Part shown: positions 12,253-22,240 of the stretch, piece by piece | Layout: each line of letters begins with the position of its first letter | How positions within the stretch are numbered: the first letter of the stretch is position 1 | Assembly: GCA_030568195.1 (NCBI GenBank) | Contig: JAJLTO010000004.1 | Location: forward strand, 930,001-994,000 | DNA length: 64,000 nt | Source: Dipodascopsis uninucleata var. uninucleata | Lineage: Eukaryota > Ascomycota > Lipomycetes > Lipomycetales > Lipomycetaceae | Direction of reading: 5' to 3' | The notes under the pieces: model-generated | The model's input: the letters and a program-made list of their open reading frames with translations, nothing else | Databases searched by the model: none | Told to the model about the DNA's origin: nothing | Program-made: the position numbers and the translations under genes

Positions 12253-12496
12253 TTTGACCTTTACAGTCTACTCCACACGCATCCTATGTTGCATAGAAGG
12301 TGAAAAGCTACAATTTGATTTTGTTCTCACACTTGCAATAGCTCTTATTGAGTTTCTAAAACAAAATTTTCTTTCCATCCGTAATATATACCCCAACCCA
12401 TGAACTAAGTGGTTCAAATTAGTTTCGCCCATCACGAGTTCTGTGCGATGTAAGCTTTTCCAACTAAATCGACTGATTGATCAAGGTATAGGACCA

Positions 12497-13855
12497 ATGT
12501 CGGTGCCAGTTAGTAGTGCCGTACGACAAAAGTCGGCTAGAATAGCGACAAAAGCTAAGCGACCAGGAAATTTAAATAGCAGTTCACGAGGACAGGGCCA
12601 AATAGTAAGACAACAGCCGACAGAGCTGTATCCAGGTCTAAACGATTTCAGCGACTTTCTGGAGGCATTCCCGCTTGACATCATACGACATTTTACATTG
12701 CTTAGAGAAGTAGAGGCAAAATGTACGGCGTCTTCAAACCTCCTAGCTACTCTGATACCGCAGTTTCTGGCTACGCCATTTTCAGATCCGGCACGAACTC
12801 AGATGTTGACTGAGGTGCACCAAATCATATCAGACTTGCTACCCTGTTTCGAAGAGAAGATTCACGTAGCAGGCAGTGCATCAGAGGCTGTCGCACGACA
12901 CATGGAGCGACTAGATGAGGATTTTGATCGAATATCGAAAGGTGGAGAAATTCCAGAATCTGTGATCTTTGGTCCTGCAAACCATCCTGCCTTGATAGGA
13001 GATGGCGGCAAAACAGAGGAGACCAAGACACAGACCCAGGCAAGTGCCAGAAGCGAGAGTCGACGAGAAGCTATGGCTGCTAAGAAGGCGGCACAGCAGC
13101 AGCAACAGCAGCAGCAACAGAGTAAAGAATCATTGACGCCCGATAAGATACTTAGTGAGAATCACAACGACCTTGTGAACTCAAAGAAACGCAGCAGTGC
13201 TAACAATTCTGGAGGAAATAATAGTCACAATAACAATAGCGGCAATGGCCATAATAGTAACAATAACAATATTAACAATGGAACTAATGGTCACGGCAAT
13301 AATTTAAATTCTACTAATGGGGTTAATGGTGTAGACAGAGCTGATAAGCCTGATAAAGGAAATGATAGCGAAACAACTGGGCCTGCGACTAAAAGAAGAA
13401 AGACCAATGCTGAACGGCGGGAGAATGGGTCTGCTACGCCTGTCTTAGGTGTGTCGTCAGCTGAAAACAGTCGAGCGCAGTCGCCTGTTCGTTCAGCAAC
13501 ACCATCGAATTCCTCTACTCCGACAGGGGCCGCTGTGACATCGGCCGCTGCAGCAGCAGCGGCAGTTGCCGCGGCTGCTAGGAGAGGTGGACGGACTACC
13601 GTCTCGCGCAATTCTCGAAGGCCAGTTGGACCAAACTCGGCCACAGGGAATGACGTATCGATAAACGACTCAGAGAGTGAGCCTGTTTACTGTTATTGTC
13701 AGCAGATTTCTTACGGTGAGATGGTGGGGTGTGATGGACCAGATTGTAAGCGAGAATGGTTTCATTTGCCCTGCGTTGGACTAAGTGCACCTCCTAAAGG
13801 TCAATGGTTTTGTAATGAGTGTGCTGCGAAGTATAAGAAGACCAAAAGCCGTTAA
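12497..13855 (+). CDS. PHO23: ING-family PHD-finger subunit of Rpd3L histone deacetylase
   Basis: 452 residues from the ATG at 12497; upstream in frame there is no ATG. The N-terminal ING helical region starts [19 protein letters not shown] and resembles Pho23 more than Yng1 or Yng2. A long low-complexity middle follows: nine Gln at 13094-13120, an Asn/His/Gly/Ser tract, then a poly-Ala stretch. The C-terminal PHD finger is complete: CYC, CDGPDC, WFHLPC, WFCNEC, the Cys4-His-Cys3 pattern that reads H3K4me3. It likely targets the Rpd3L deacetylase to promoters. The middle region makes it longer than the roughly 330-residue S. cerevisiae protein. A start-stop ATGTAA lies about 47 bp upstream. 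Confidence 0.88.
   Translation: MSVPVSSAVRQKSARIATKAKRPGNLNSSSRGQGQIVRQQPTELYPGLNDFSDFLEAFPLDIIRHFTLLREVEAKCTASSNLLATLIPQFLATPFSDPARTQMLTEVHQIISDLLPCFEEKIHVAGSASEAVARHMERLDEDFDRISKGGEIPESVIFGPANHPALIGDGGKTEETKTQTQASARSESRREAMAAKKAAQQQQQQQQQSKESLTPDKILSENHNDLVNSKKRSSANNSGGNNSHNNNSGNGHNSNNNNINNGTNGHGNNLNSTNGVNGVDRADKPDKGNDSETTGPATKRRKTNAERRENGSATPVLGVSSAENSRAQSPVRSATPSNSSTPTGAAVTSAAAAAAAVAAAARRGGRTTVSRNSRRPVGPNSATGNDVSINDSESEPVYCYCQQISYGEMVGCDGPDCKREWFHLPCVGLSAPPKGQWFCNECAAKYKKTKSR
13094..13120 (+). repeat. CAG/CAA trinucleotide repeat (poly-Gln)
   Basis: Nine consecutive CAG or CAA codons inside the low-complexity linker of PHO23. Such tracts vary in length between strains. Confidence 0.8.
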
Positions 13856-14298
13856 GTTAGAAGTGACATATTAAACTAGATTGGAATTCTGTAATTGCTG
13901 TATTTCTTTATGTTAATTTTAATCGTAAACTGTTTCGATTTTGTTTGATTGGCTCTTCTTGTTTTTATATGTATTTATTTTATCTATTATGGTGTATAGA
14001 TTCAAGTGGTCATTTTTATGTCTACAATATGTTACGTAATATGCATTCTTTTACAAATGTCTTACCAGTTTATATTACTATAATATATGAATTTCCAAAT
14101 ATCCTAGTTAGTTAACAAATTTTATGAATGCTATGAATTATAAGTAATTAGCGATATGAGTAGTACGGTAGAAGAAACTGTCAAAATGAAGTGTGAAGAT
14201 GCCACAAGATTAGAAATATGATACATAAAATAACAAAATAATTCGCTTCTATATTCTATCAGACCCCGCCTCTATTGAACGCAAGTACAAACGCAATG
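13856..14298. other. Convergent PHO23/orphan 3' region
   Basis: About 440 bp of very AT-rich sequence between two convergent genes, presumably both 3' untranslated regions. Nothing else is recognised. Confidence 0.5.
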
Positions 14299-15288
14299 TT
14301 AAATCGCCCTTCGAGAAACTTTCTCTGTACCTATTATTTCTTCTTCTCGCCGTCGCTCTACAACCCAACCTTTTGAGCCACGAACATAAGCAATCATCTC
14401 TCTGGGCGATCGCTCAACCTCATCATCTCGTAATTCAGTTATTGGACTCAAATGAGCTTGCCTTGACATAATCTGTCCTAGGCCACTGTCATGATAATCG
14501 CTAGAACTTGCATTAACTTGATCTATCAGATCACCATAGTCTTCATCATAATCACTGAAATCAAAGCTAGTCATCTCGGCCAGCTCCGCAGTGGATATAA
14601 CACTTTGCAGCCCAACACTAATAGTAGTTACCACAGACGATTGATTCTTTTCGATAGGCGTCTCAGCTGGTAGAGTATCAGAGAGGTCTGATCTACTGAA
14701 AATAGGAGTGTGTGATGATGTGATCGAGGAAGATCGTTCGAAATCTAGCGCTATATCTGTGGCGACAGAAGACGACGTAGAGTTGATTCTATCAATCACT
14801 GAACCTGTCTCAAATGAAAACTTGCTTCTTCTACTGTCCACTCTCCCTGGTACTACGATTCCAAGGCCATCAAAAGATACAGACCGGTCTCCTGAGACAG
14901 CTGGTAACTCTATATTCGGCTTGGTCTGTACATCTGACCCGGTAAATGGCCGCTGAAAATCCAAGTCTCTATATCTTTTAGTAAGATCGTCGGCAACTAG
15001 TTCTGTCTCTAGTGAGTCACTTCCAGGTTCAGGATCTATTTGACTAGCATCTGCACTCACAGCACTATTATCCCTCTGCCCCGTAATCTCTGAACTGCTC
15101 TGTTCCTGTCTCCACATTGGAGATGCTGGTGGAGACGACCAATCGTGCATTCTGGTGCCATAAATGACACCAGCATCTCCCAGTACCTGTATCGTCAGAT
15201 CTTCCTCAACGCTATCTGCTGCTCCTTCTTTGCGGCGCCTGAAAGACCGTCGCAAAATCCGCCTGACTGAGTTGACAACAGTAGGCAT
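14299..15288 (-). CDS. Orphan Ser-rich protein with basic N-terminus
   Basis: 329 residues from the ATG at 15286-15288; the frame extends 17 codons further upstream, but only with a GTG start. I do not recognise the family. A basic N-terminus (NSVRRILRRSFRRRK) is followed by a long Ser/Thr/Asp-rich, probably disordered region, a very acidic patch (FDFSDYDEDYGDL), and a more ordered-looking C-terminus (REMIAYVRGSKGWVVERRREEE). No membrane segment is present. The SVRRI-plus-basic pattern recurs in the orphan at 42189-44195, which may be chance. The long open frame and composition support a real gene. Divergent from ANP1. Confidence 0.7.
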   Translation of the reverse strand: MPTVVNSVRRILRRSFRRRKEGAADSVEEDLTIQVLGDAGVIYGTRMHDWSSPPASPMWRQEQSSSEITGQRDNSAVSADASQIDPEPGSDSLETELVADDLTKRYRDLDFQRPFTGSDVQTKPNIELPAVSGDRSVSFDGLGIVVPGRVDSRRSKFSFETGSVIDRINSTSSSVATDIALDFERSSSITSSHTPIFSRSDLSDTLPAETPIEKNQSSVVTTISVGLQSVISTAELAEMTSFDFSDYDEDYGDLIDQVNASSSDYHDSGLGQIMSRQAHLSPITELRDDEVERSPREMIAYVRGSKGWVVERRREEEIIGTEKVSRRAI

Positions 15289-15663
15289 TGGGTGTACCCT
15301 GCCCGCGATCGACCTTTCGTTGCAGTACCCTTTAGACACAGTATCTCTTTGTGAACGTCCTTGTCATCTGCTCTACACTTATTTCTTCATATTTTCAAGC
15401 CTTTCTCATTAAAATTGGCAAGCCACACTATCAAAACGTAACCATGCGGCTATATTTGGCTTAGGTCATATGCATATAAAAGATGGATAGATATTCCATA
15501 AGTATGGAATCCAAATGATAACTAATAACCCTTTGCCAACTAGGCTATTTATACAGCGAAAATTTACATGGGAAAAAAATAATTACATATAAGGAAAACA
15601 CAAATCTAACCAAGAGCAAGGTCATTCAATGGTAGACCAAACAAAATTATATCTGGCGGCAAA
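15289..15663. promoter_or_regulatory. Divergent orphan/ANP1 intergenic region
   Basis: About 375 bp between two divergent genes, expected to carry both promoters. No specific factor site is recognised. Confidence 0.4.
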
Positions 15664-17318
15664 ATGAATGGATATGGGGCAGGCCATTCTTTGCCCACAT
15701 TCAATGTTGCTCCAAATAGGTAAGAAGACATTTAGGCTTGTTCTATACAAACAGAGAACCAGCTTGTAGAGGCGTTGTCGAACTAGTGGGAAAATAATAG
15801 TAAAGGGCGCAAAGAATGAAAACCCCTTCTACATGCAAAGGAGCAAAGAACACGGTCAAATAGGAATCTAAATGAAATGATCAAATAAATTGCTGTATTA
15901 TGAGAAAACAAAGGTGTACTTATAAAATGACAGAAATGCACTAGATGGAATTATAACAATGGCACTCGCTTGAGCGATATGCGATGTACTACTGCAGATG
16001 TTAACATCACTCCTTTAATAGATACGACTCAATCAAACAAACTAGCTGGGCCCCACGTCGTCGATTTACTATCCGAAGCCTGTTTTTAGTTGCACTCCCA
16101 ATAGTAGCACTGGTATGGATCGCCATCTTAATATTTTCAAGATCAGACATTTCTACGAAGGCGTTCAAGGACGATCCTGAGATCATCTCAGTTCATCACT
16201 ATGATCTCAAGCAATCCGTCGGGTCAGGCAAAGGGTGGGAGCGGGGTGAACGTGTCCTAATGTGCATCCCTCTGCGAGATGCAGAAGTGCATTTGCCTAT
16301 GTTCTTTTCTCATTTGAAAAATCTCACATATCCTCATTCGCTGATTGACCTTGCATTTCTTGTCTCGGATACAAAGGACAACACATTAGCAGTCCTCAAC
16401 TTGAAGTTGCTCGAGATTCAAAACGACAAGGACAACTTCCAGCATTTTGGACAAGTTGAAATTTATGAAAAAGACTTCGGTCAAGTCGTCGGTCAAAGCT
16501 TTTCGGATAGACATGGATTTGAAGCTCAGGGCCCCCGAAGGAAGCTGATGGCCCGCGCACGCAACTGGTTAATGAATACTGCCCTCAAACCGGAGCATAG
16601 TTGGGTTTATTGGCGTGATGTTGACATAGAGATTGCTCCTGCCACAATTATTGAAGATCTTATGCGACACAATAAGGACGTCATAGTTCCTAATATTTGG
16701 CGACCTCTGCCGGACTGGCTTGGCAGTCAACAGCCATACGATCTTAACTCGTGGCAAGAGAGCGAAACTGCACTTCAACTGGCCAAAACTCTCGATGAAG
16801 ATGCTGTTATTGTGGAAGGATATCCTGAGTATTCTACTTGGCGCCCTCATTTAGCATACCTTAGAGATCCATACGGAGATCCAGATGTGGAAATGGAGAT
16901 TGATGGTGTTGGTGGTGTTTCTATCCTGGCAAAGGCAAAGGTTTTTCGATACGGCGCTCACTTTCCGGCATTTTCATTTGAAAAGCATGCAGAAACAGAG
17001 GGATTTGGAAAGATGTGCAAACGTATGCACTTTTCTGTTATTGGTTTACCTCACTATGTTGTCTGGCATCTTTATGAGCCTTCGTCTGACGATTTAAAGC
17101 ATATGGCCGAAATGGAGGAAGAGCGTAAGCGAAAGGAAGAAGAAGAGTCAAAAAAGCAACAGAAGGAGTTTAAAAATGTGCAATTAGGTGATTCTGAAGA
17201 AGTCCAGGATTTACGTGATGCTATGAAGGATCAAACTAGAGATGGTGATACTGTTTTCGACTCAGAGTTTGATAGCCACAAACTACATGCAGCTGAGAAG
17301 AAGAAAGACAAACGATAA
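15664..17318 (+). CDS. ANP1: Golgi alpha-1,6-mannosyltransferase subunit (Anp1/Mnn9 family)
   Basis: Modelled as two exons, 15664-15719 and 16022-17318, 450 residues, with a 302-nt intron (GTAAGA donor, GTTAAC and TTTAATAG at the 3' end; AG|A = Arg). The second-exon frame hits a stop just above 16010 with no earlier ATG, so an upstream exon is required. It is a type II membrane protein: basic APRRRFTIR then a hydrophobic segment at about 38-57. The catalytic domain contains the DXD motif in YWRDVDIE (Asp218, Asp220), WRPLPDWLGSQQPYDLNSW, and EGYPEYSTWRPHLAYLRDPY. These match Anp1 more closely than Mnn9 or Van1. It should extend the mannan backbone in the M-Pol II complex of the cis-Golgi. The C-terminus is a charged helix. 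The first exon is less certain than the rest. Confidence 0.88.
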
Positions 17319-18154
17319 TTCTCATTTAGTTTGGTTCCTTTTTGAGTTAATTTCATGAAGTGGCCAATAGTCACTGCGAAGAGTATTGATGAATGTAATG
17401 AATGAACTTACTATAGCGGAGTAATGTTCTTACCTTTTTTTTAGAAAAACCGTGCGCTTTGTGTATAAAGGGACGAGAATGATTATACATTATATAAATA
17501 TGCTGTAAAGATAGTGAATACCTAATATTTACATTGTATGCTACTTGTTTTGGGGACATTTTGTTCGTTTCATTGTTTACTATTTTCAATCTAGCTCTAA
17601 TCTATCATATTATGTATTAGTATTATATGTTCTTACTATTGATTGTGATAGGTTTTTGTCTTATACCTTGTATATTTCGTATTAACAGCTGTTTCTTTTC
17701 TACTTAATATTTTATGAGTAACTTATTATACACTTCTTAATATTATGTTAATGGTAAATAGTTCTAGGATAAATTGGCATCCTTAGAATGCCATTGGAGT
17801 TTTCGACGGATAATGTATACTGTTTACTTTTCATTATTGTTTCGGGTTAAGTGATTAGGTAAATTATTAGGTTCAATTATGTTATACTAGTATCCATGTT
17901 ACATGTCCATATTACATGTGAACAGATCACTTATGGCTAATTCTATGTTTCAAGAGAAGGCCACTTTATATTATGTATGCCGTATAAACGCCTTGTGGTA
18001 TTACATTACTTAACACTGAAGTCATAATGATATTTTCCTTATTATTCCATACTAGAATATTTATTGCGATAGCTAACGTATGGTATAGGGTGTGATCAGA
18101 TAATACCAACTCTCGACATCGGGTAAGCTAATGACTAATGCAGTCTTCTTCTTA

Positions 18155-18183
18155 CAAGCTCTAAGTGGAACACTTAGAGCTTG
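18155..18183. repeat. Perfect 13-bp inverted repeat, 3-nt loop
   Basis: CAAGCTCTAAGTG (18155-18167) is the exact reverse complement of CACTTAGAGCTTG (18171-18183), separated by GAA. It lies in an otherwise gene-free gap. It could be part of a structured RNA, a terminator-like element or a cruciform; sequence alone does not decide. Confidence 0.85.
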
Positions 18184-18904
18184 GTTAGAGTACACTGGAA
18201 TTTGATGTTACTGATGTAAAGATATTTGGGAGAAAGGTACGTTCAAGATGTGATTAGTGAGTATCCTGAGCAAAACAGTTCTACTAGGCTTTTTAAGATC
18301 ATCGTCAGTATACTAGATCGCTCGTGACGATAGCGATTCCATCTTAAAGGTAGACGCAACTGAAAGAGCGGTGGTACAAGGAGGGCTAATGCAGACTGGC
18401 CTATTAGTGCTCAGTCATTGACTCTATATATGGCTTGCTACTTCGCGAAGAATGCCATCTGCCATGAAGTTCAGACTGCTATAACTGTCGAAATCTTCTC
18501 GGTCAGAAGCCACACGGAAGCGCTTAGTGAACCGACTTATTTTGTGATTATTCATACTTGAATTCCCAAAGCTGTCTTTCGGACTTGTAGTCTGAAGGTT
18601 GAATTGAACTATTATGCGCGGCAGCGTTTGGATTCATCTTGCAAAGTGCAGATGTAGCGTCAAACTCAGCACTCATAAAACTGGCCTTGATACTTATCAA
18701 GTGAACTAGTCGTCGCTAACTGCTATACTACTATGAGGACTATGACATAGGCGATGAAGAAATATAGGTCACGGGTTAATTAGCTTTACACAAAAGCTTA
18801 TAGATCTACAGGGTTCGGTTTCAGATTATAATTAACTTTAAGGGTATAGTATTGTATACTATTTAGGATAATAAATTGAAATGTTAAATTAGTGTCAGCG
18901 CGAC

Positions 18905-18934
18905 ACGCGTTTTCAATAGACGCGTAAGACGCGT
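18905..18934. promoter_or_regulatory. Three MCB (ACGCGT) boxes upstream of MCM4
   Basis: Exact ACGCGT palindromes at 18905-18910, 18920-18925 and 18929-18934, about 240-270 bp before the MCM4 start. In yeasts this MluI cell-cycle box is bound by MBF (Mbp1-Swi6) and drives G1/S transcription of replication genes. Clustering in 30 bp next to a replicative helicase gene makes function very likely. Confidence 0.85.
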
Positions 18935-19174
18935 AGATCGTTGAAAAATGTTAATATGTATAAGCAAAACCCCTTTCGTACTATCTTCAAAAGTCCTCCG
19001 AAGGAAAATTTATATACCAGCCTAAAAATCACACTTATAAACGTTTACATTTGTTAAACCGAGTTTCTCTTTTTATTCGCTGTTCGACCTTTCATATCTG
19101 CCAATACAGTCACTCGAGACGTGAATGCAATATAATTTGAGAAAGTGAAGTGCAATAAAGATAGAAGAGCAGTC

Positions 19175-22018
19175 ATGTCGTCTCCTCCTTCCGAAGCAAT
19201 TGATGATGAGCATAACGTACTCAGATCGGTGACTGAATCTACTCCTAGAGCAGAGATAGGTAGGGAACCATCGGTAATATCGTCGCCGATATTCTATTCT
19301 TCATCTCCCCCACCAACAAATATTAGCACACAATCACGAAGGCACTCGTCATCAAATAGATTACGACTCGATGAAGTTTCTTCGCCATTGAAGTATTCAT
19401 CCTCGTCGCCGGCTCCGCCCTCGAGCATAGGCGGCAGACGCATTGGTCCAGGAATACGCTCTAGTAACCTGCTCTCGGAGCTGTCATTGACTTCGAATAA
19501 TAATTCAAGTCCTCGGACCTCCAGACGACGAGGTGATATTCATTCGTCAGGAATTTTGGGGACGCCGTTCGGTGGAAGTAGTCAATCTGCTTCTGCTACG
19601 ATGTCAGCTACCACAACGGGCCCGGGACGACAGGGCATAGATCTGACTACAAGTGATGCTCCTACATTTTCTGCTGGTGGAGACAGTCTTGTTGACAATA
19701 GCGAGATGCCTTATCGTGTAGTCTGGGGTACAAACGTGTCTTTAGGTGATAGCACCGCACAGTTCAGAGGTTTTATTCAGGGCTTTAGAAAAAAATACCG
19801 ACTAGTAATGGATGGAATGCCGGTGTCACCAAGTGAAGGCGAAGAATTGATTTATATGGATATCCTCAAGGACATGCATACTCTAGGTCTTTCTAACCTC
19901 AACCTTGATGTCGAGGATCTTCGCTCATACCCTCCAGCAAAGAGCTTATATTATAATTTATTAAAATATCCGCAAGAATTAATTCCTGTAATGGACCAGA
20001 CTATTCGAGACTGTATGGTAGAGCTTTTAACCAGTATGGGAACTCCAGAAGCTGAGATTGCAAGTTCAGAGTCCAGGATATACAAAGTTCGGCCTTATGG
20101 TCTTAAAGGTAAGGAGGTCGAAAAGGGGTTGCGAGAGCTTAATCCAAATGATATCGATAAGCTTGTCTCAGTCAAAGGTTTGATTCTACGCTCAACGCCA
20201 ATTATTCCGGATATGAAAGCGGCTTTCTTTAGATGTACTGTATGTCATCACTCCGTGATTTCAGAAATTGATCGTGGTACAGTTCAAGAGCCCACAAAAT
20301 GCCCTCGTCAAGCATGCAAGTCTTTGAATTCAATGCAATTGATTCATAACAGGAGTGAATTTGCTGATAAACAGATAGTCAAGTTGCAGGAGACTCCAGA
20401 TGCCGTGCCAGATGGTCAGACTCCGCATTCAGTGGCATTATGCGTCTATGATGAATTAGTTGATTCCGCAAAGGCAGGTGATCGTGTTCAAGTTACAGGT
20501 ATCTTCAGATCGGTTCCTGTGCGCGTAGATCCTCGCAAGCGAACAATCAAGAGCCTTTTTAAAACATATGTCGATGTAGTTCATATCCAGAAGACTGATA
20601 ACCGTCGGCTAGGTCTCGATATTTCTACTTTAACGACTGAGGGTGAATTTGCTGATGCAGTTCAATCATCGCCTTCTGATGATGTCGAACAAATTCGCAA
20701 GATTACACAAGATGATATCGATAAGATCAAGAAGTTCTCGGAAAGAAAAGACATATATGAACTGTTGGCGCAATCTTTGGCTCCGTCAATTTATGAGATG
20801 GACGATGTTAAAAAAGGCGTCCTTCTTCAACTATTCGGTGGCACAAACAAAATTTTTGAAAAAAGTGCATCCCCGAGATTTAGAGGTGATATTAATGTAC
20901 TACTCTGTGGTGATCCCTCTACTTCAAAATCACAATTACTCCAGTATGTTCATAAGATTGCTCCTAGAGGAGTCTATACTTCGGGAAAGGGAAGTTCTGC
21001 TGTTGGTCTTACAGCATATGTAACCCGAGATCAGGATTCTAAGCAGCTTGTCCTTGAGTCTGGAGCTTTGGTACTCTCTGATGGCGGTGTTTGCTGTATT
21101 GATGAGTTCGATAAGATGTCTGATGCTACTAGGTCAGTGCTTCATGAGGTAATGGAGCAACAAACTGTTTCGATAGCAAAAGCTGGTATTATTACTACTT
21201 TGAATGCTAGAACTTCAATCTTAGCTTCCGCAAATCCTATAGGGTCGAAATACGACCCGAATCTTCCAGTTCCACAGAATATTGATCTTCCTCCAACTCT
21301 ATTATCTCGATTTGATCTCGTGTATTTGATTTTGGACAAAGTCGATGAGCAAACTGATAGGCGCTTAGCTCGACACTTGGCAGGCTTGTACTTGGAGGAT
21401 ACTCCAGAAACGGGATCTACAGATGAAATATTACCAATTGAATTCTTAACTATGTATATTTCATATGCTAGACAGCAGTATCAGCCAGTTATTTCTCTCG
21501 AATCTAAAGACGAACTTGTGAAGGCTTATGTTGAATTGAGAAAACTTGGTGAGGATGTTCGAGCATCTGAAAAACGGATCACTGCTACTACACGTCAATT
21601 AGAATCGATGATTCGTCTTTCTGAGGCGCATGCTAAGATGCGTCTTTCTCAGACAGTTGATATTGAAGATGTACAAGAAGCAGTTCGTCTTATTCGATCT
21701 GCTATCAAGGATTACGCGACAGATCCAATCACAGGAAGAATTGATATGGATCTAATTCAGACTGGAACTTCAGCCGCTCAGCGAAAGCTACGGTCTGATC
21801 TCCGTAAAGAAATTTTACATGAACTCGATTCTTTGGCTTCAACCGCTGGCACTATTCGCTATATGGATCTTCTTCGTACGATGAATGAAAAATCAGTTGA
21901 CATACATATTGATAACCTCGAATTTGGTGAAGCTATGCGAGCTCTCGAACAAGAGGGCTCTATTGCATTAATTGGCGAGGGTCCGCGACGAACTGTCCGT
22001 CGCATTGCTGCGATTTAA
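19175..22018 (+). CDS. MCM4: MCM4 subunit of the replicative CMG helicase
   Basis: Single exon, 947 residues, starting at the ATG at 19175 (MSSPPSEAID). A Ser/Pro-rich N-terminal tail of about 170 residues, as in yeast Mcm4, is a likely DDK/CDK target. Next is WGTNVSLGDSTAQFRGFI and a zinc finger beginning CTVC near residue 354. The AAA+ core has Walker A GDPSTSKSQ (about 579), Walker B CCIDEFDKM (Asp643), GIITTLNARTSILASANP, and the arginine finger SRFD (about 711). The C-terminus is a winged-helix region. Mcm4 is one of six Mcm2-7 ring subunits that unwind DNA at origins and forks. MCB boxes lie upstream. CTG at 20762-20764 encodes a conserved Leu. Confidence 0.97.
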   Translation: MSSPPSEAIDDEHNVLRSVTESTPRAEIGREPSVISSPIFYSSSPPPTNISTQSRRHSSSNRLRLDEVSSPLKYSSSSPAPPSSIGGRRIGPGIRSSNLLSELSLTSNNNSSPRTSRRRGDIHSSGILGTPFGGSSQSASATMSATTTGPGRQGIDLTTSDAPTFSAGGDSLVDNSEMPYRVVWGTNVSLGDSTAQFRGFIQGFRKKYRLVMDGMPVSPSEGEELIYMDILKDMHTLGLSNLNLDVEDLRSYPPAKSLYYNLLKYPQELIPVMDQTIRDCMVELLTSMGTPEAEIASSESRIYKVRPYGLKGKEVEKGLRELNPNDIDKLVSVKGLILRSTPIIPDMKAAFFRCTVCHHSVISEIDRGTVQEPTKCPRQACKSLNSMQLIHNRSEFADKQIVKLQETPDAVPDGQTPHSVALCVYDELVDSAKAGDRVQVTGIFRSVPVRVDPRKRTIKSLFKTYVDVVHIQKTDNRRLGLDISTLTTEGEFADAVQSSPSDDVEQIRKITQDDIDKIKKFSERKDIYELLAQSLAPSIYEMDDVKKGVLLQLFGGTNKIFEKSASPRFRGDINVLLCGDPSTSKSQLLQYVHKIAPRGVYTSGKGSSAVGLTAYVTRDQDSKQLVLESGALVLSDGGVCCIDEFDKMSDATRSVLHEVMEQQTVSIAKAGIITTLNARTSILASANPIGSKYDPNLPVPQNIDLPPTLLSRFDLVYLILDKVDEQTDRRLARHLAGLYLEDTPETGSTDEILPIEFLTMYISYARQQYQPVISLESKDELVKAYVELRKLGEDVRASEKRITATTRQLESMIRLSEAHAKMRLSQTVDIEDVQEAVRLIRSAIKDYATDPITGRIDMDLIQTGTSAAQRKLRSDLRKEILHELDSLASTAGTIRYMDLLRTMNEKSVDIHIDNLEFGEAMRALEQEGSIALIGEGPRRTVRRIAAI

Positions 22019-22240
22019 ACTACTGTTTAATTCTTTATTAAATGTAAATTTAATTCTCTTAATCGTGGGTTATGTCTCCATGTTGTGTATTTATATAACT
22101 TTGTTTTGTTTTATTACGAGGAAATGCTACTCAATTACTCTGGTCTAGTTGTTTATGAACCTAATTTATTTAAAATACAAATTTTTTTTTTCTGAAATAA
22201 ATATTTTGAAGCACTACTCCTTCTAAGTAATCAATAATTC

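Larger units (their letters stand above)
17319..19174. other. Long intergenic gap before MCM4
   Basis: About 1.86 kb with no convincing reading frame. The first 750 bp are AT-rich. The part at about 18100-18720 looks less AT-rich and holds a perfect 13-bp hairpin at 18155-18183. The last 300 bp carry the MCB cluster and should be the MCM4 promoter. No tRNA, snRNA or SRP/RNase P signature could be matched by eye. Confidence 0.55.
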
